From Candidatus Zhuqueibacterota bacterium (lineage in GTDB: Bacteria; Zhuqueibacterota; Zhuqueibacteria; Zhuqueibacterales; Geothermadaptataceae), in assembly GCA_015491485.1 (NCBI GenBank), contig WFVT01000301.1, forward strand, positions 1-42,737: 42,737 bases of DNA, in the 5' to 3' direction. The first letter of the stretch is position 1, and every line of letters starts with the position of its first letter. The notes below the pieces were generated by a model that ran no database searches, was not told the DNA's origin, and saw only the letters and a program-made list of their open reading frames with translations. The translations under genes and the position numbers were made by a program. Positions 30,166 to 39,831 of this stretch are shown here, piece after piece.

Positions 30166-31827
30166 ATGAGCGGTGAAAAACGCGTGATCCGTGCTCCGCG
30201 CGGCACCACCCTGCATTGCAAAGGGTGGATTCAGGAAGCCGCCATGCGCATGCTGATGAACAACCTCGATCCCGAGGTGGCGGAAAAGCCCGACGAACTG
30301 ATCATTTACGGCGGTTCGGGCAAGGCAGCCCGCAACTGGGATTGCTACGATGCCATCGTCCGCAGTCTTCAGGAGCTGGAAAACGACGAAACCTTGCTGG
30401 TGCAAAGCGGCAAACCGGTGGGTATTTTCCGCACGCATCCGGATGCGCCGCGCGTGCTGATTGCCAACTCGCTGCTGGTCCCCAAATGGGCCACCTCCGA
30501 ATACTTTCGCGATCTTGAGGACCGCGGCCTGATCATGTACGGCCAGATGACCGCCGGAAGCTGGATATACATCGGCACGCAGGGCATTTTGCAGGGCACG
30601 TACGAAACGTTCGCCGCCGCGGCGAAGAAGCATTTCGGAGGCGATTTGCGCCACAAGCTGGTGGTGAGCGGCGGACTTGGCGGGATGGGCGGTGCCCAGC
30701 CGCTGGCTGCCACCATGAACGGGGCCGCTTTCCTGGGGATTGAAGTCGATCCGCAGCGTATCCAGCGGCGGGTGAAAACCCGCTACTGCGACCGCATGAC
30801 CGACAACCTTGATGAAGCCCTGGACATCGTCTTGAAGGCGCGTGAACAGGGTGAAGCCGTGTCCGTGGGGCTGGTCGGGAACACCGCCGATGTGCTACCC
30901 GAGCTGGTGCGCCGGCGCATTGTGCCGGACCTGCTCACGGATCAGACGTCGGCACACGACGAGCTGAACGGCTATGTTCCACACGGCATGCCTTATGAGG
31001 AAGCCCTCCGGTTGCGCCAATCCAATCCGCAAGAATACATCAAGCGCGCGTACGAATCCATGGCCGTGCACGTGCAGGCCATGCTGGAACTGCAGAAAAT
31101 GGGCGCGGTGACCTTCGATTACGGCAACAACCTGCGTGGACAGGCTTATAAAGCGGGCGTAAAAAATGCGTTTGATTTTCCGGGCTTCGTTCCGGAATAT
31201 ATCCGGCCCTTATTTTGCGAGGGCAAGGGACCGTTCCGCTGGGCGGCGCTGTCCGGCGATCCCGAGGATATTTATAAAACCGATCAAAAAGTACTGGAGT
31301 TGTTCCCGGAGGACGAGGCGCTGCGGCGCTGGATCACCATGGCGCAGAAGCGGGTGGAATTTCAGGGATTGCCGGCGCGCATCTGCTGGCTGGGCTACGG
31401 CGAGCGCGATAAATTCGGTGTGGCCATCAATCAAATGGTCGCCAACGGTGAGCTGAAAGCACCGATCGTCATCGGCCGGGATCACCTCGACTGCGGCTCG
31501 GTGGCGTCGCCGAACCGCGAGACCGAGGGCATGAAAGACGGCTCCGACGCCATCGCCGATTGGCCGATTCTGAATGCCCTGCTCAATGCCGTCAGCGGCG
31601 CCTCGTGGGTATCGGTGCATCACGGCGGCGGCGTGGGCATTGGCTATTCGATCCATGCCGGGCAGGTGATCGTGGCGGACGGCACGCCCGAAGCCGAGGC
31701 GCGGCTGCGCCGGGTGCTGACCAACGATCCGGGAACCGGGGTGATGCGCCACGTGGACGCCGGTTATGAACGCGCCATTGAAGTGGCCAGGGAACGCGGT
31801 GTGAAAATTCCGATGATGCCTTCATGA
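30166..31827 (+). CDS. hutU: Urocanate hydratase (urocanase)
   Basis: Second step of histidine degradation: urocanate plus water gives 4-imidazolone-5-propionate, using tightly bound NAD as electrophile. From ATG 30166 (AAGG eight bases upstream) it has 553 residues, the standard length. The frame stays open to 30052, but that extra part does not resemble the family. Visible signatures are the glycine-rich NAD site [11 protein letters not shown] near 169-179, [26 protein letters not shown], and the active-site region [18 protein letters not shown]. Its stop overlaps hutI by ATGA. The preceding enzyme, histidine ammonia-lyase (hutH), is not in the window. Confidence 0.98.
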   Translation: MSGEKRVIRAPRGTTLHCKGWIQEAAMRMLMNNLDPEVAEKPDELIIYGGSGKAARNWDCYDAIVRSLQELENDETLLVQSGKPVGIFRTHPDAPRVLIANSLLVPKWATSEYFRDLEDRGLIMYGQMTAGSWIYIGTQGILQGTYETFAAAAKKHFGGDLRHKLVVSGGLGGMGGAQPLAATMNGAAFLGIEVDPQRIQRRVKTRYCDRMTDNLDEALDIVLKAREQGEAVSVGLVGNTADVLPELVRRRIVPDLLTDQTSAHDELNGYVPHGMPYEEALRLRQSNPQEYIKRAYESMAVHVQAMLELQKMGAVTFDYGNNLRGQAYKAGVKNAFDFPGFVPEYIRPLFCEGKGPFRWAALSGDPEDIYKTDQKVLELFPEDEALRRWITMAQKRVEFQGLPARICWLGYGERDKFGVAINQMVANGELKAPIVIGRDHLDCGSVASPNRETEGMKDGSDAIADWPILNALLNAVSGASWVSVHHGGGVGIGYSIHAGQVIVADGTPEAEARLRRVLTNDPGTGVMRHVDAGYERAIEVARERGVKIPMMPS

Positions 31828-33101
31828 GCAGCGGACCTGACAGTGTGGTGATAAAAAATGCGCACATCGTCACGCCGGTGAGCGGCGATGGCGAACTGTG
31901 GCGCATGGCGGAATACACGCCCGGCGCCATGTGGATCGAAGCCGGGCGCATTCGTTGGATCGGTGAGCAAGCGGAACTGCCCGAACAGGCGGCGCAGGCC
32001 ACGGTGGTCGATGCGCAGAACCGGCTGGTGACGCCGGGATTTGTGGATTGCCACACGCACCCGGTGTTTGGGCGGCACCGCGCGCACGAGTTCGAGCTCC
32101 GCATCAAAGGCGCGACATACGTGGAGATTTCCCGGGCCGGCGGTGGCATTCGCTTCAGTGTGCGCGACCTGCGCCGGACCAGCAAAGAGGAACTGGTGCA
32201 AAAACTGCTGCCGCGGCTGGACAGCTTCATCGCGCATGGCACTACCACCATCGAGGCGAAAAGCGGTTACGGGCTGTCGGTGGAGGACGAGCTGAAATCG
32301 CTCGAAGTGCTGCAAACCCTGTCACAGCAGCATCCCATCGAGATCGTGCCGACGTTTTTGGGCGCGCATGAAATTCCCGATGAATACCGCGACCGTCGCG
32401 AGCAATATATCGAGTTGATTATTAGTGAGATGTTGCCGCGGGTGGCCGAAGAAAGGCTCGCGCGGTTTATCGATATTTTCTGCGAAGACCATGTGTTCAC
32501 GGCGGCCGAGGCCCGCCGGATTCTGCTTGCCGGCAAAGACTATGGCCTGCGGCCCAAAATTCATGCCGACCAGTTGACCGACAACGGCGGAGCGGAAGTG
32601 GCGGTGGAGGTGCAGGCGGTATCGGCCGACCATCTGGAGCATACGCCTCCGGAGATGGATGAACGGCTTTTGGAAGCCGGTGTGGTGCCGGTGATGTTGC
32701 CGGGCGCTGACTTTTTCCTGTCGAGCAGCCTGTACGGCCCGGCGCGGCGGATGATCTCCGCAGGACTGCCAGTAGCACTGGCCACGGATTTCAATCCCGG
32801 CACCTGCATGTGTGAAAATATGCAACTGATGCTGACCCTGGCGGCCCTGCAACTGAAAATGACGCCGGCCGAGGCATTGACCGCGGCAACCCTGCACGCC
32901 GCGATGGCCATTGATCGGCAACATGATATCGGTAGTCTGGAGCCGGGAAAACAGGCGGATTTTGTGCTCTGGCATGTAACATCTCTGTCCGAATTGCCCT
33001 ATCATTTTGGGATCAATCATGTGTGGCAGGTTTACAAGAAAGGCGAACGACTTTACGAAACCGAAATCCATCCATTGAGCGATGCGGAGAATAATGATTA
33101 A
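31824..33101 (+). CDS. hutI: Imidazolonepropionase
   Basis: Third step of histidine degradation: hydrolyses 4-imidazolone-5-propionate to N-formimino-glutamate. A metal-dependent amidohydrolase of 425 residues, about the normal length. Metal ligands are H77 and H79 (DCHTHP), H247 (KIHADQ) and D322 (ATDFNPG). The substrate-site segments RAGGGI and AKSGYGL are intact. The start overlaps the hutU stop by four bases. The end overlaps the lipoprotein gene by 8 bases. The gene for the last step (hutG or hutF-type) is not visible nearby. Confidence 0.98.
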   Translation: MSSGPDSVVIKNAHIVTPVSGDGELWRMAEYTPGAMWIEAGRIRWIGEQAELPEQAAQATVVDAQNRLVTPGFVDCHTHPVFGRHRAHEFELRIKGATYVEISRAGGGIRFSVRDLRRTSKEELVQKLLPRLDSFIAHGTTTIEAKSGYGLSVEDELKSLEVLQTLSQQHPIEIVPTFLGAHEIPDEYRDRREQYIELIISEMLPRVAEERLARFIDIFCEDHVFTAAEARRILLAGKDYGLRPKIHADQLTDNGGAEVAVEVQAVSADHLEHTPPEMDERLLEAGVVPVMLPGADFFLSSSLYGPARRMISAGLPVALATDFNPGTCMCENMQLMLTLAALQLKMTPAEALTAATLHAAMAIDRQHDIGSLEPGKQADFVLWHVTSLSELPYHFGINHVWQVYKKGERLYETEIHPLSDAENND

Positions 33102-34251
33102 GCGAGAACTGACGGCGATTTTGTTGACTGGGCTGGTCTTTTTAACCGCATGCATTCAGCAAACTCCGATTGACATTGAAAAAGCCAATAAAGCCGGCAA
33201 AATTGATTCTTTGGTTGTCCGGCCGCCGGAACTGGAATTGACATCCGGTAAAATCGTAAACACCGGTGAGAGTCCGCTGGTGCTTCTTGGACAGGCGGAT
33301 AACAAACGTGCCTCGATTCTGGTGCAGCTCAATAAACTCCCGGACAGCAGTATCGTTGAATCCGCCGAGTTGCATCTGATTACCTTTTCCAGTCTGGGAG
33401 ACACGGTTGGGGAAGCCCGTGCTACCGTACACCGGGTGCTGCAGCCCTGGGAAGAGTCCATAGTCACGTTTGAACAGTTTGCCAATCAGTATGACCCCCA
33501 GCCCATGAGCGAGACCACAATTGTCCCGGCGGACACCGATACGGTGGTTTTCCGCATCGATCCTCAATTGATGACGTCGTGGATCGATTCGACTGTGGAG
33601 AATTACGGGATTTACATTAAGATTGACCAGGCAAATTTTTTAAAACAGTTTTATTCCATCAATTCGGTTCAAAAACAGCCGTTTTTGCGCGTGCGCTACC
33701 GAAAAATCGGAACCGATACCACGCTGCTGGCCGAGTTTACGCCGACAGCGGATGCATTTATCTTTGAAGAAACGGAGCCGTTGCCGGAAGGCCCGCTCTA
33801 TGTCAGCGACGGCGATGACTACCGGACGTTGCTCAAGTTCGATCTTTCGGTTATCCCGAAATTTGCCACCATCAATCGCGCGCAACTGGTGTTGACCATC
33901 GACTCCACCAGGTCTTTTTTGAGCGAGAGCGACGGCCACGTGTTTGATGTATTCCGGCTGACCGAGGTGAGCCTGGATCCCATAAACGCCGTCCTGGATA
34001 CGGCCAATGCAGTGAACTCCACCGGAGGTGTGGCGCTGACTTCCACCGAGTTTCTTGGACTGGATATCACGCAACAGGTCCAAAACTGGACGTTCGGCCT
34101 TAATGAAAACTTTGGGATGCTTTTAGTCAGCCGCCGTCCGGAACGTGAATTATACCGTGTGGCGTTCTACAGCACCAAAACGGATTCTTCAAAGGCGCCG
34201 TATTTGAAAATTTATTACACCATTCCGGCTGACGCACAATCGGGTGAATGA
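33094..34251 (+). CDS. Lipoprotein with two DNRLRE-like beta modules
   Basis: Probable envelope lipoprotein, 385 residues from ATG 33094 (GGAG four bases upstream; an ATG at 33082 adds MRRI). The N-terminus is basic then hydrophobic, ending in the lipobox LTAC with Cys at residue 20. After a linker come two similar beta-rich segments, about 45-205 and 212-378. Each has a helper strand like VESAELHLI or INRAQLVLT and a closing strand like PFLRVRYR or PYLKIYYT, which resembles the DNRLRE/CBM96-like family. No catalytic residues are evident. It overlaps hutI by 8 bases and the next gene by ATGA. The function is unknown; a surface-binding or structural role is inference. Confidence 0.75.
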   Translation: MIKRELTAILLTGLVFLTACIQQTPIDIEKANKAGKIDSLVVRPPELELTSGKIVNTGESPLVLLGQADNKRASILVQLNKLPDSSIVESAELHLITFSSLGDTVGEARATVHRVLQPWEESIVTFEQFANQYDPQPMSETTIVPADTDTVVFRIDPQLMTSWIDSTVENYGIYIKIDQANFLKQFYSINSVQKQPFLRVRYRKIGTDTTLLAEFTPTADAFIFEETEPLPEGPLYVSDGDDYRTLLKFDLSVIPKFATINRAQLVLTIDSTRSFLSESDGHVFDVFRLTEVSLDPINAVLDTANAVNSTGGVALTSTEFLGLDITQQVQNWTFGLNENFGMLLVSRRPERELYRVAFYSTKTDSSKAPYLKIYYTIPADAQSGE

Positions 34252-35456
34252 GGATGAGACGAACGTTTGCAACAATTATCGCCATCAGCGGTCTTATTTT
34301 AGGACTGGAAAGCCAGAGCTTCGCAGGCAACTCGATCTATTCGCGCCTTGGCATCGGCCTGCCACGATACACCACCACCATTGGTGCCGCCGGCATGGGC
34401 GGTGCAGGCATCGCCACACTGGATCGCTCCACATTACACTACATGAATCCGGCGGCGTTGAGTTTTTATTCCATCACCCGGTTCGACGGCAGCGGGCTTC
34501 TGGAGAGAAACCGCGTTGCGCTCAGCGATCAAACCGGTGAATACGCCAATAGCAACTTCTACAGTTTTCAGGTCGCCATTCCGGTGAAGCAAGGATGGGG
34601 GATCGGCCTGGGGTTGTTGCCCTATACGCAGGTCAGCTATAGCCTGACCGGTCCGGTCAATACCACAGCCTATCAGGGCGAGCAATCGCTGGAAGGCCGC
34701 GGCGCCCTGACGCATGGATTCCTTCGGCTGGGCGGCAGTCTCGGTTCCCGCCTCGTGTTTGGAGTCGGCCTGGATGTGTACTTTGGTCGTATCGAGCGCA
34801 TCTGGAAGGTGGACATCGAAACCATCGGGTTTCGGGATACGCGCGATGTGTTTTCCTATTATATGCGCGGACTCGGCGCCAGCGCCGGGGTGGTGATTCG
34901 CCCATTGAATACCCTGAATGTGGGGGCGGTGGTGTCGTTGCCGGCAAATCTTCAGTACACCAGCAACGTCACGTTTTCGTTTGGCCCGAGCACGGATATC
35001 GCCGACGGGACGTTGCAATTGCCGCTGAGCCAGGGCGTGGGCGTCAGCTTCTATCCATCCGAGAAGTGGTTGCTGGCGGCGGATATGTATTTGCAGAAAT
35101 GGAGCGAAGTGGAAGGCGGTACGATCTTCGGCGCCCGTACCACGGATGTGCGAGTGGTGGCAACGGGGATCGAATTTACGCCCACCACCGATCAGAATGA
35201 GGGGATTTTCCGGCGGATGAGTTACCGCGTTGGGGTGCGTCTCAGCAATTTGCCCTATCTGGATGATCTGGGTGAGGTGGTGGAAGAGCAGGTGGTGACT
35301 TTTGGTTTTACATTGCCCTATTATTTTTATCGCAGTAAAATCGATTTTGCCTTTGAATTTGGCAGGCGGGGCAAGCTGGGTAAAAACTATGCGGAAGAGA
35401 ACGTATTCCGAATGGTGGTGGGGATCACCAGCGGCGAGAAGTGGTTCGAACGTTAG
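34248..35456 (+). CDS. Outer-membrane beta-barrel protein, FadL/OmpP1-like
   Basis: 402 residues with a signal peptide (basic MRMRR, hydrophobic core, probable cleavage after SQSFA near residue 26). The mature start NSIYSRLGIG, followed by GMGGAGIA and YMNPAALSFY, is typical of a large outer-membrane family in FCB-group bacteria. Many amphipathic beta strands follow (for example VGVRLSNLPYL and IDFAFEFGRRG). The substrate is unknown; small hydrophobic molecules are possible by analogy to FadL. It overlaps the lipoprotein gene by ATGA, so the two are probably made together. A 152-base gap with a strong promoter follows. Confidence 0.8.
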   Translation: MRMRRTFATIIAISGLILGLESQSFAGNSIYSRLGIGLPRYTTTIGAAGMGGAGIATLDRSTLHYMNPAALSFYSITRFDGSGLLERNRVALSDQTGEYANSNFYSFQVAIPVKQGWGIGLGLLPYTQVSYSLTGPVNTTAYQGEQSLEGRGALTHGFLRLGGSLGSRLVFGVGLDVYFGRIERIWKVDIETIGFRDTRDVFSYYMRGLGASAGVVIRPLNTLNVGAVVSLPANLQYTSNVTFSFGPSTDIADGTLQLPLSQGVGVSFYPSEKWLLAADMYLQKWSEVEGGTIFGARTTDVRVVATGIEFTPTTDQNEGIFRRMSYRVGVRLSNLPYLDDLGEVVEEQVVTFGFTLPYYFYRSKIDFAFEFGRRGKLGKNYAEENVFRMVVGITSGEKWFER

Positions 35457-35522
35457 GCGGAGTGATGGGACTCGGGGGAGAATCGCTGTGGCATCGGGAT
35501 ATTTTAGGATGTATTCTTTTAC

Positions 35523-35551
35523 TTGATTTTTCTGGATGATTTGGCTATAAT
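35523..35551 (+). promoter_or_regulatory. Strong sigma-70-type promoter for the TPR gene
   Basis: TTGATT (35523-35528) and a perfect TATAAT (35546-35551) are spaced by 17 bases, the best promoter match in the window. Transcription would begin near 35558, about 50 bases before the GTG start. This implies that the TPR gene is independent of the hut operon. Confidence 0.65.
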
Positions 35552-35608
35552 TTCTTTCTTGAAACTCCTGTTTCTAAATTGCAACCGAATTTTCGAGGAG
35601 GGATAAAA

Positions 35609-36880
35609 GTGAAAGGTTTGAAAAAGCGGCAAATCTTTCCTTTTGTTGCGCATGTGTTGGGTCTTCTGGTGTTTGTGTGGGTTGCCTATTACGGTTGCGC
35701 CACCGCACCGCAAATCAGTCCCGAAGAACAGGCCGCAATGGAAGCGCGCGAAAAGGCACGCCAGGATTCGATCCGCAAGTTTGAGGTCGCAAAAAATTGG
35801 AGCCTCGGCCGGGAGAATTACAAGAACAAAGAATTCGATCGCGTCGCACCGTATTTCTGGAAGGTTATCGAGCTGGATAAGGAACGCCGGTTTAAGGATG
35901 TTTACACCTTTCTGGGACAGACTTACTTTGAGCTGGGCAAGGTCGATTCTGCGGAATTGGTGTACAAGTTGGGACTGGAAGTTTTCCCGGACAATGTATT
36001 CCTCAATCGGAGCCTTGGCTATATCGCCATGAGCAAAGGCGATGACGAAGCGGCGATTAAGTACTACGAGAAAGTCGTGGAGCTCAAACCCAACAGCCTC
36101 GCGGACTGGAAACGGCTGGCCCCGCTGTATGCGAAAAACGACATGACCGAAGAGGCGATCCGCGCCTATCAGAAGATCATTGAGTTGGATCCCAACGACG
36201 CTGAGGCGCGAACGATTCTGACGGCGTTGCTGCGTGAAACCGGCGATGAAGAAGCCGCCTTGCAGCAGATGGAAGAAGCCCTGCAGAAAAGCCCCGATAA
36301 CAAGCAATTGGTGTTCGATCTGGCGCGGGCTTATATGCGGGCAAAGGATTGGCAAAAAGCCGAAGAGAAATTAAAATACTATTTGCAGCTCGATCCCAAC
36401 GATATCGTGATCCGGGAGGACCTGGCACGGGTGTATCAGCGGCAGGAACGGTTTCAGGACGCGCTGCAAGAGTATAAAAACATTCTGAAAATTGATCCAA
36501 ACAATGTGCGTGCCGTTGCCAACGTGGCCTACAATTACATGCGTTTGGGACAGTTCAAAACCGCCCGGAACTGGGCAAAACGCGCCATCCGCATGGATAA
36601 AAATTACGGCTTCGGTTATATCGTTCTGGGCCGGATCTATGAACAAACGATCGAAGATTGCAAAAAGAAAGCCGGCCGCGATTATAACTTCGATGATAAA
36701 CTGGTTGCCAAACTGGCCTACGATACCTTCAAAAAGGCGCTCGGTGACATCGAATTCAAGCAAGAAGCCGAAGCGCGCATGCGGTCTCTGGAACCGATTT
36801 TACCGACCCAGGCGGATTATTTTATGAACAAAGGAAAGACCAAGCCGACCGATCCGTGCTATACCTGGATTTATCAATAA
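35609..36880 (+). CDS. TPR-repeat lipoprotein or membrane-anchored TPR protein
   Basis: 423 residues from GTG 35609, chosen because AGGAGGG lies at 35596-35602; an in-frame TTG at 35579 lacks support. The N-terminus has KKRQ then a hydrophobic segment (about 10-29) ending in Cys30. YYGC is an atypical lipobox, so it may instead be a membrane anchor. A charged linker leads to about seven or eight tetratricopeptide repeats (roughly 60-370), with recurring AIKYYEKVVELKPN, AIRAYQKIIELDPND and ALQEYKNILKIDPNN. Such repeats scaffold protein complexes. The gene has its own promoter and a following hairpin, so it is monocistronic. The partner is unknown. Confidence 0.8.
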   Translation: MKGLKKRQIFPFVAHVLGLLVFVWVAYYGCATAPQISPEEQAAMEAREKARQDSIRKFEVAKNWSLGRENYKNKEFDRVAPYFWKVIELDKERRFKDVYTFLGQTYFELGKVDSAELVYKLGLEVFPDNVFLNRSLGYIAMSKGDDEAAIKYYEKVVELKPNSLADWKRLAPLYAKNDMTEEAIRAYQKIIELDPNDAEARTILTALLRETGDEEAALQQMEEALQKSPDNKQLVFDLARAYMRAKDWQKAEEKLKYYLQLDPNDIVIREDLARVYQRQERFQDALQEYKNILKIDPNNVRAVANVAYNYMRLGQFKTARNWAKRAIRMDKNYGFGYIVLGRIYEQTIEDCKKKAGRDYNFDDKLVAKLAYDTFKKALGDIEFKQEAEARMRSLEPILPTQADYFMNKGKTKPTDPCYTWIYQ

Positions 36881-36919
36881 TCCTTTCAATATTTAATGGC
36901 AATTCCTGATGATTGTGAC

Positions 36920-36947
36920 CATGTGCCCGGTTCATACCGGGCACATG
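36920..36947 (+). terminator. Hairpin terminator after the TPR gene
   Basis: CATGTGCCCGGT (36920-36931) and ACCGGGCACATG (36936-36947) form a perfect 12-bp stem with a 4-base loop TCAT, 39 bases after the stop. TCTGTTT follows, a weak T tract. The stem is very stable, so termination is likely. The remaining bases to glyA (36948-37094) hold no clear gene; I see no good promoter there either. Confidence 0.7.
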
Positions 36948-37094
36948 TCTGTTTAGACGCACTGAAAAGCCGCTCCGAAAAATCTATTTGGGTCAGAAGG
37001 CCTTTCAAAAATGTTGTGAACGCATTGAGCTGCATCGGGGCGGATGGGGCTGTTCGATGAGTGATGTTTGGATGAAATGAAAGCGAGGTCTATC

Positions 37095-38390
37095 GTGAAA
37101 CAGCTATCCATGACTGATCCCGAAGTGCATCAGGCAATTATCCATGAATACAAACGGCAGAATGAAAAACTTGAACTGATCGCCTCTGAAAATTTCGTCA
37201 GCCCGGCCGTGATGGAGGCCATGGGGCAGGTGATGACCAACAAATACGCCGAGGGGTATCCGGGCAAGCGGTATTACGGCGGCTGCGAATATGTGGATGT
37301 GGTGGAGGAATTGGCCCGCGAGCGCGCCAAACAACTTTTTGACGCCGAGCATGCCAACGTCCAGCCTCATTCCGGATCACAGGCCAACATCGCCACCTAT
37401 TTTGCGTTTATCAATCCCGGGGATACGATTTTAGGGATGAACCTGGCGCACGGCGGGCATTTGACGCATGGCAGCCCGGTCAATTTTTCCGGACGTCTGT
37501 TCCGTGTGGTGTTTTACGGCGTCGATCGCGAAACCGGTCTGATCGATATGGACCAGGTGCGGGATATGGCGCTTCGTGAAAAACCGAAGCTCATCATTGC
37601 CGGCGCCAGCGCCTATTCTCGAGAAATCGATTACAAAACCTTCCGCGATATTGCGGATGAAGTGGATGCGAAGCTGGTGGCGGATATTGCGCATCCGGCT
37701 GGTTTGATCGCCGCGAAACTGCTCAAAAGCCCGCTGCCACACTGCCATGCCGTGACGACGACGACGCACAAAACCCTGCGCGGCCCGCGGGGCGGCATGA
37801 TCCTGATCGGCAAAGACACGGAGAACGACCTGGGCATCACCACGCCCAAGGGCCGGGTGAAAAAATGGTCTGAGATTATCGATTCCAACGTTTTTCCGGG
37901 CTTTCAGGGCGGCCCCCTGATGCACGTCATCGCCGCGAAGGCGGTGGCGTTTAAAGAAGCGCTGCAGCCGGATTTTGTCAACTATTCCAAGCAGGTCATT
38001 AAAAATGCTCAGACCCTGGCGCAGAAGCTGATGGATTTGGGATACAACATTGTCTCCGGCGGTACCGACAATCATCTCATGCTGGTGGATCTGCGCAACC
38101 GGGGGCTGACCGGAAAAGAGGCCGAAGAAGCCCTGGAAGCCGCCGGAATTACGGTCAATAAAAATATGGTGCCGTTCGATGAACAAAGTCCGTTTGTGAC
38201 CAGCGGCATTCGCATCGGCACGGCAGCGCTCACCACCCGAGGCATGAAAGAAGATGAGATGCGAGAAATCGCTTTTCTCATCGATAAAGTGTTGTCAGAT
38301 ATCAAAAACAAAACGGTGCTGGAGCGGGTACGCGGGCAGGTACAGGACTTGTGCGACCGGTTCCCGCTGTATGATGTACCCAATGGATGA
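37095..38390 (+). CDS. glyA: Serine hydroxymethyltransferase
   Basis: PLP enzyme that converts serine and tetrahydrofolate to glycine and methylene-tetrahydrofolate, the main source of one-carbon units. From GTG 37095 it has 431 residues. GAGG at 37085-37088 gives six-base spacing; TTG 37068 and ATG 37077 are in-frame alternatives. The PLP lysine is K226 in [14 protein letters not shown]. Other signatures are [15 protein letters not shown] and [13 protein letters not shown]. It is followed nine bases later by nrdR, an arrangement also seen in other bacteria, tying folate-dependent nucleotide synthesis to ribonucleotide reductase control. Confidence 0.98.
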   Translation: MKQLSMTDPEVHQAIIHEYKRQNEKLELIASENFVSPAVMEAMGQVMTNKYAEGYPGKRYYGGCEYVDVVEELARERAKQLFDAEHANVQPHSGSQANIATYFAFINPGDTILGMNLAHGGHLTHGSPVNFSGRLFRVVFYGVDRETGLIDMDQVRDMALREKPKLIIAGASAYSREIDYKTFRDIADEVDAKLVADIAHPAGLIAAKLLKSPLPHCHAVTTTTHKTLRGPRGGMILIGKDTENDLGITTPKGRVKKWSEIIDSNVFPGFQGGPLMHVIAAKAVAFKEALQPDFVNYSKQVIKNAQTLAQKLMDLGYNIVSGGTDNHLMLVDLRNRGLTGKEAEEALEAAGITVNKNMVPFDEQSPFVTSGIRIGTAALTTRGMKEDEMREIAFLIDKVLSDIKNKTVLERVRGQVQDLCDRFPLYDVPNG

Positions 38391-38399
38391 TCCCTTCTC

Positions 38400-38855
38400 A
38401 TGAAATGTCCCTATTGCGGTTACAATGACACCAAGGTGCTGGACTCCCGCGCGGTGAACGAGGGGCGGTCGATTCGCCGGCGCCGGGAGTGTCTGTCCTG
38501 CGGCCGGCGTTTTACGACCAAAGAATATGTGGAAGAATCGCCGCTGATGGTGATCAAACGGGATGGCCGTCGGGAGATTTTCGACCGTGAAAAGGTGAGA
38601 CACGGTGTGCAATTGGCCTGCAATAAACGACCGATTTCCACAGAGATGATCGAGAACCTGGTGGATCGCATTGAGTCGCAGCTCAGGGATGAATATCACA
38701 TGGAAGTGCCGGCGCAGGATATCGGCGAAAGGGTGATGCAGGCGCTACGCGATCTCGATGAGATCGCGTATGTGCGTTTTGCATCGGTGTACCGGAAATT
38801 TCAGGATATTGAAGAGTTCATTCATGAATTGCGTGAATTGGACCGGCGTTCTTAG
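38400..38855 (+). CDS. nrdR: Transcriptional repressor NrdR
   Basis: Represses ribonucleotide reductase genes in response to nucleotide levels. The 151 residues are the normal length. A zinc ribbon (C3, C6, C31, C34; CPYC and CLSC) that binds DNA is followed by an ATP-cone domain (about 49-139) beginning VIKRDGRREIFDREK. No strong Shine-Dalgarno sequence precedes the ATG; translation may be coupled to glyA. No nrd genes are present in the window, so the targets are elsewhere. Confidence 0.98.
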   Translation: MKCPYCGYNDTKVLDSRAVNEGRSIRRRRECLSCGRRFTTKEYVEESPLMVIKRDGRREIFDREKVRHGVQLACNKRPISTEMIENLVDRIESQLRDEYHMEVPAQDIGERVMQALRDLDEIAYVRFASVYRKFQDIEEFIHELRELDRRS

Positions 38856-39016
38856 AAGTGACTGCTGTTCACGATTCCTGCTACCATCGTGAAACCGAAA
38901 TGGGAACGGAGCGCATCGAGCGGCTATTCCAACGGCCCGGCTAAAGCGTTTTGGGCGCGGTGGCAGTTGAACTGGCCGGTCCCGGTGAATGCGGGCAAGG
39001 TGAAAAACAGAGCGTA

Positions 39017-39811
39017 ATGGATACCTCTTCAGAAACGCATGATAAAGAAATGTCGTTCCTCGAACATCTCGAGGAACTGCGCTGGCGGCTCGTCCGGAGC
39101 ATCATCGCTGTAATTTTGGGCGGCGTGATTGCATTTCTGTTCTCGGATTATGTGCTGGACTTTTTGCTGAAGCCTTTCCGGACCGCGGTTCATATGCAAG
39201 CCGAAGCTGCGGGGAATTCCGGGAAGGAAGCGGTCGCCCAGCTCATCTTCCTGGCCCCCACCGAAGGCTTTATGGTGCGAATTAAATTGGCCCTGTTTGC
39301 CGGTATCTTTATCAGTTTGCCGTATGTGTTCTGGCAAATGTGGCAGTTCGTGGCACCGGGACTGCTCGAACATGAGAAAAAATACATTCCGCGGATCGTC
39401 GCTTTCTCAACCTTTTTCTTTTTTCTGGGTGCTTATTTCTGCTATGAAGTGGTTCTGCGTTACGGTTTGAACTTTCTTCTGAGTTATCAAAGCGCCGATC
39501 TGGTGGCACAGATCAGCATCCGCGAATATCTCAAATTTGTTACGCTGCTGATACTGACCTTCGGCATCGTTTTTGAGATGCCGGTCCTGACCTATTTCCT
39601 GACCCGCATGGGCCTGGTAACGCCTGAATTTATGCGGCAGAAACGCCGATATAGTATTGTGTTGATTTTTGCCCTGGCAGCGATCATTACACCGCCGGAT
39701 GTGTTTACCCAATTGATGCTTGCCGGTCCTTTGATTATCCTCTATGAGGTCAGCATTTGGGTCAGCAAATTGTCGTTGCCGAAATCGTACAAAGAAGCAC
39801 AACCTCAATAA
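39017..39811 (+). CDS. tatC: Sec-independent protein translocase TatC
   Basis: Inner-membrane receptor for twin-arginine signal peptides. 264 residues from ATG 39017; the frame is open upstream to 38951, but that extra stretch is unlike the family. The N-terminal motif FLEHLEELRWRL is characteristic. About six hydrophobic segments lie near 27-46, 87-107, 127-148, 172-195, 212-227 and 231-250. PTEGFMVRIK and ITPPDVFTQ are conserved loops. The ribosome binding site is weak (AAGGTG, about 13 bases upstream). No tatA or tatB gene is adjacent. It is probably co-transcribed with dcd, 20 bases downstream. Confidence 0.96.
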   Translation: MDTSSETHDKEMSFLEHLEELRWRLVRSIIAVILGGVIAFLFSDYVLDFLLKPFRTAVHMQAEAAGNSGKEAVAQLIFLAPTEGFMVRIKLALFAGIFISLPYVFWQMWQFVAPGLLEHEKKYIPRIVAFSTFFFFLGAYFCYEVVLRYGLNFLLSYQSADLVAQISIREYLKFVTLLILTFGIVFEMPVLTYFLTRMGLVTPEFMRQKRRYSIVLIFALAAIITPPDVFTQLMLAGPLIILYEVSIWVSKLSLPKSYKEAQPQ

Positions 39812-39831
39812 ATCAATGAAACGAGGCGGCT

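Noticed and set aside
36948-37094. Upstream start of glyA at TTG 37068 or ATG 37077
   Set aside because: Neither has a spaced ribosome binding site; GAGG at 37085-37088 fits GTG 37095.
38951-39016. Upstream extension of tatC from a TTG
   Set aside because: Unlike TatC family N-termini; the typical start MDTSSETHDKEMSFLEHL begins at 39017.
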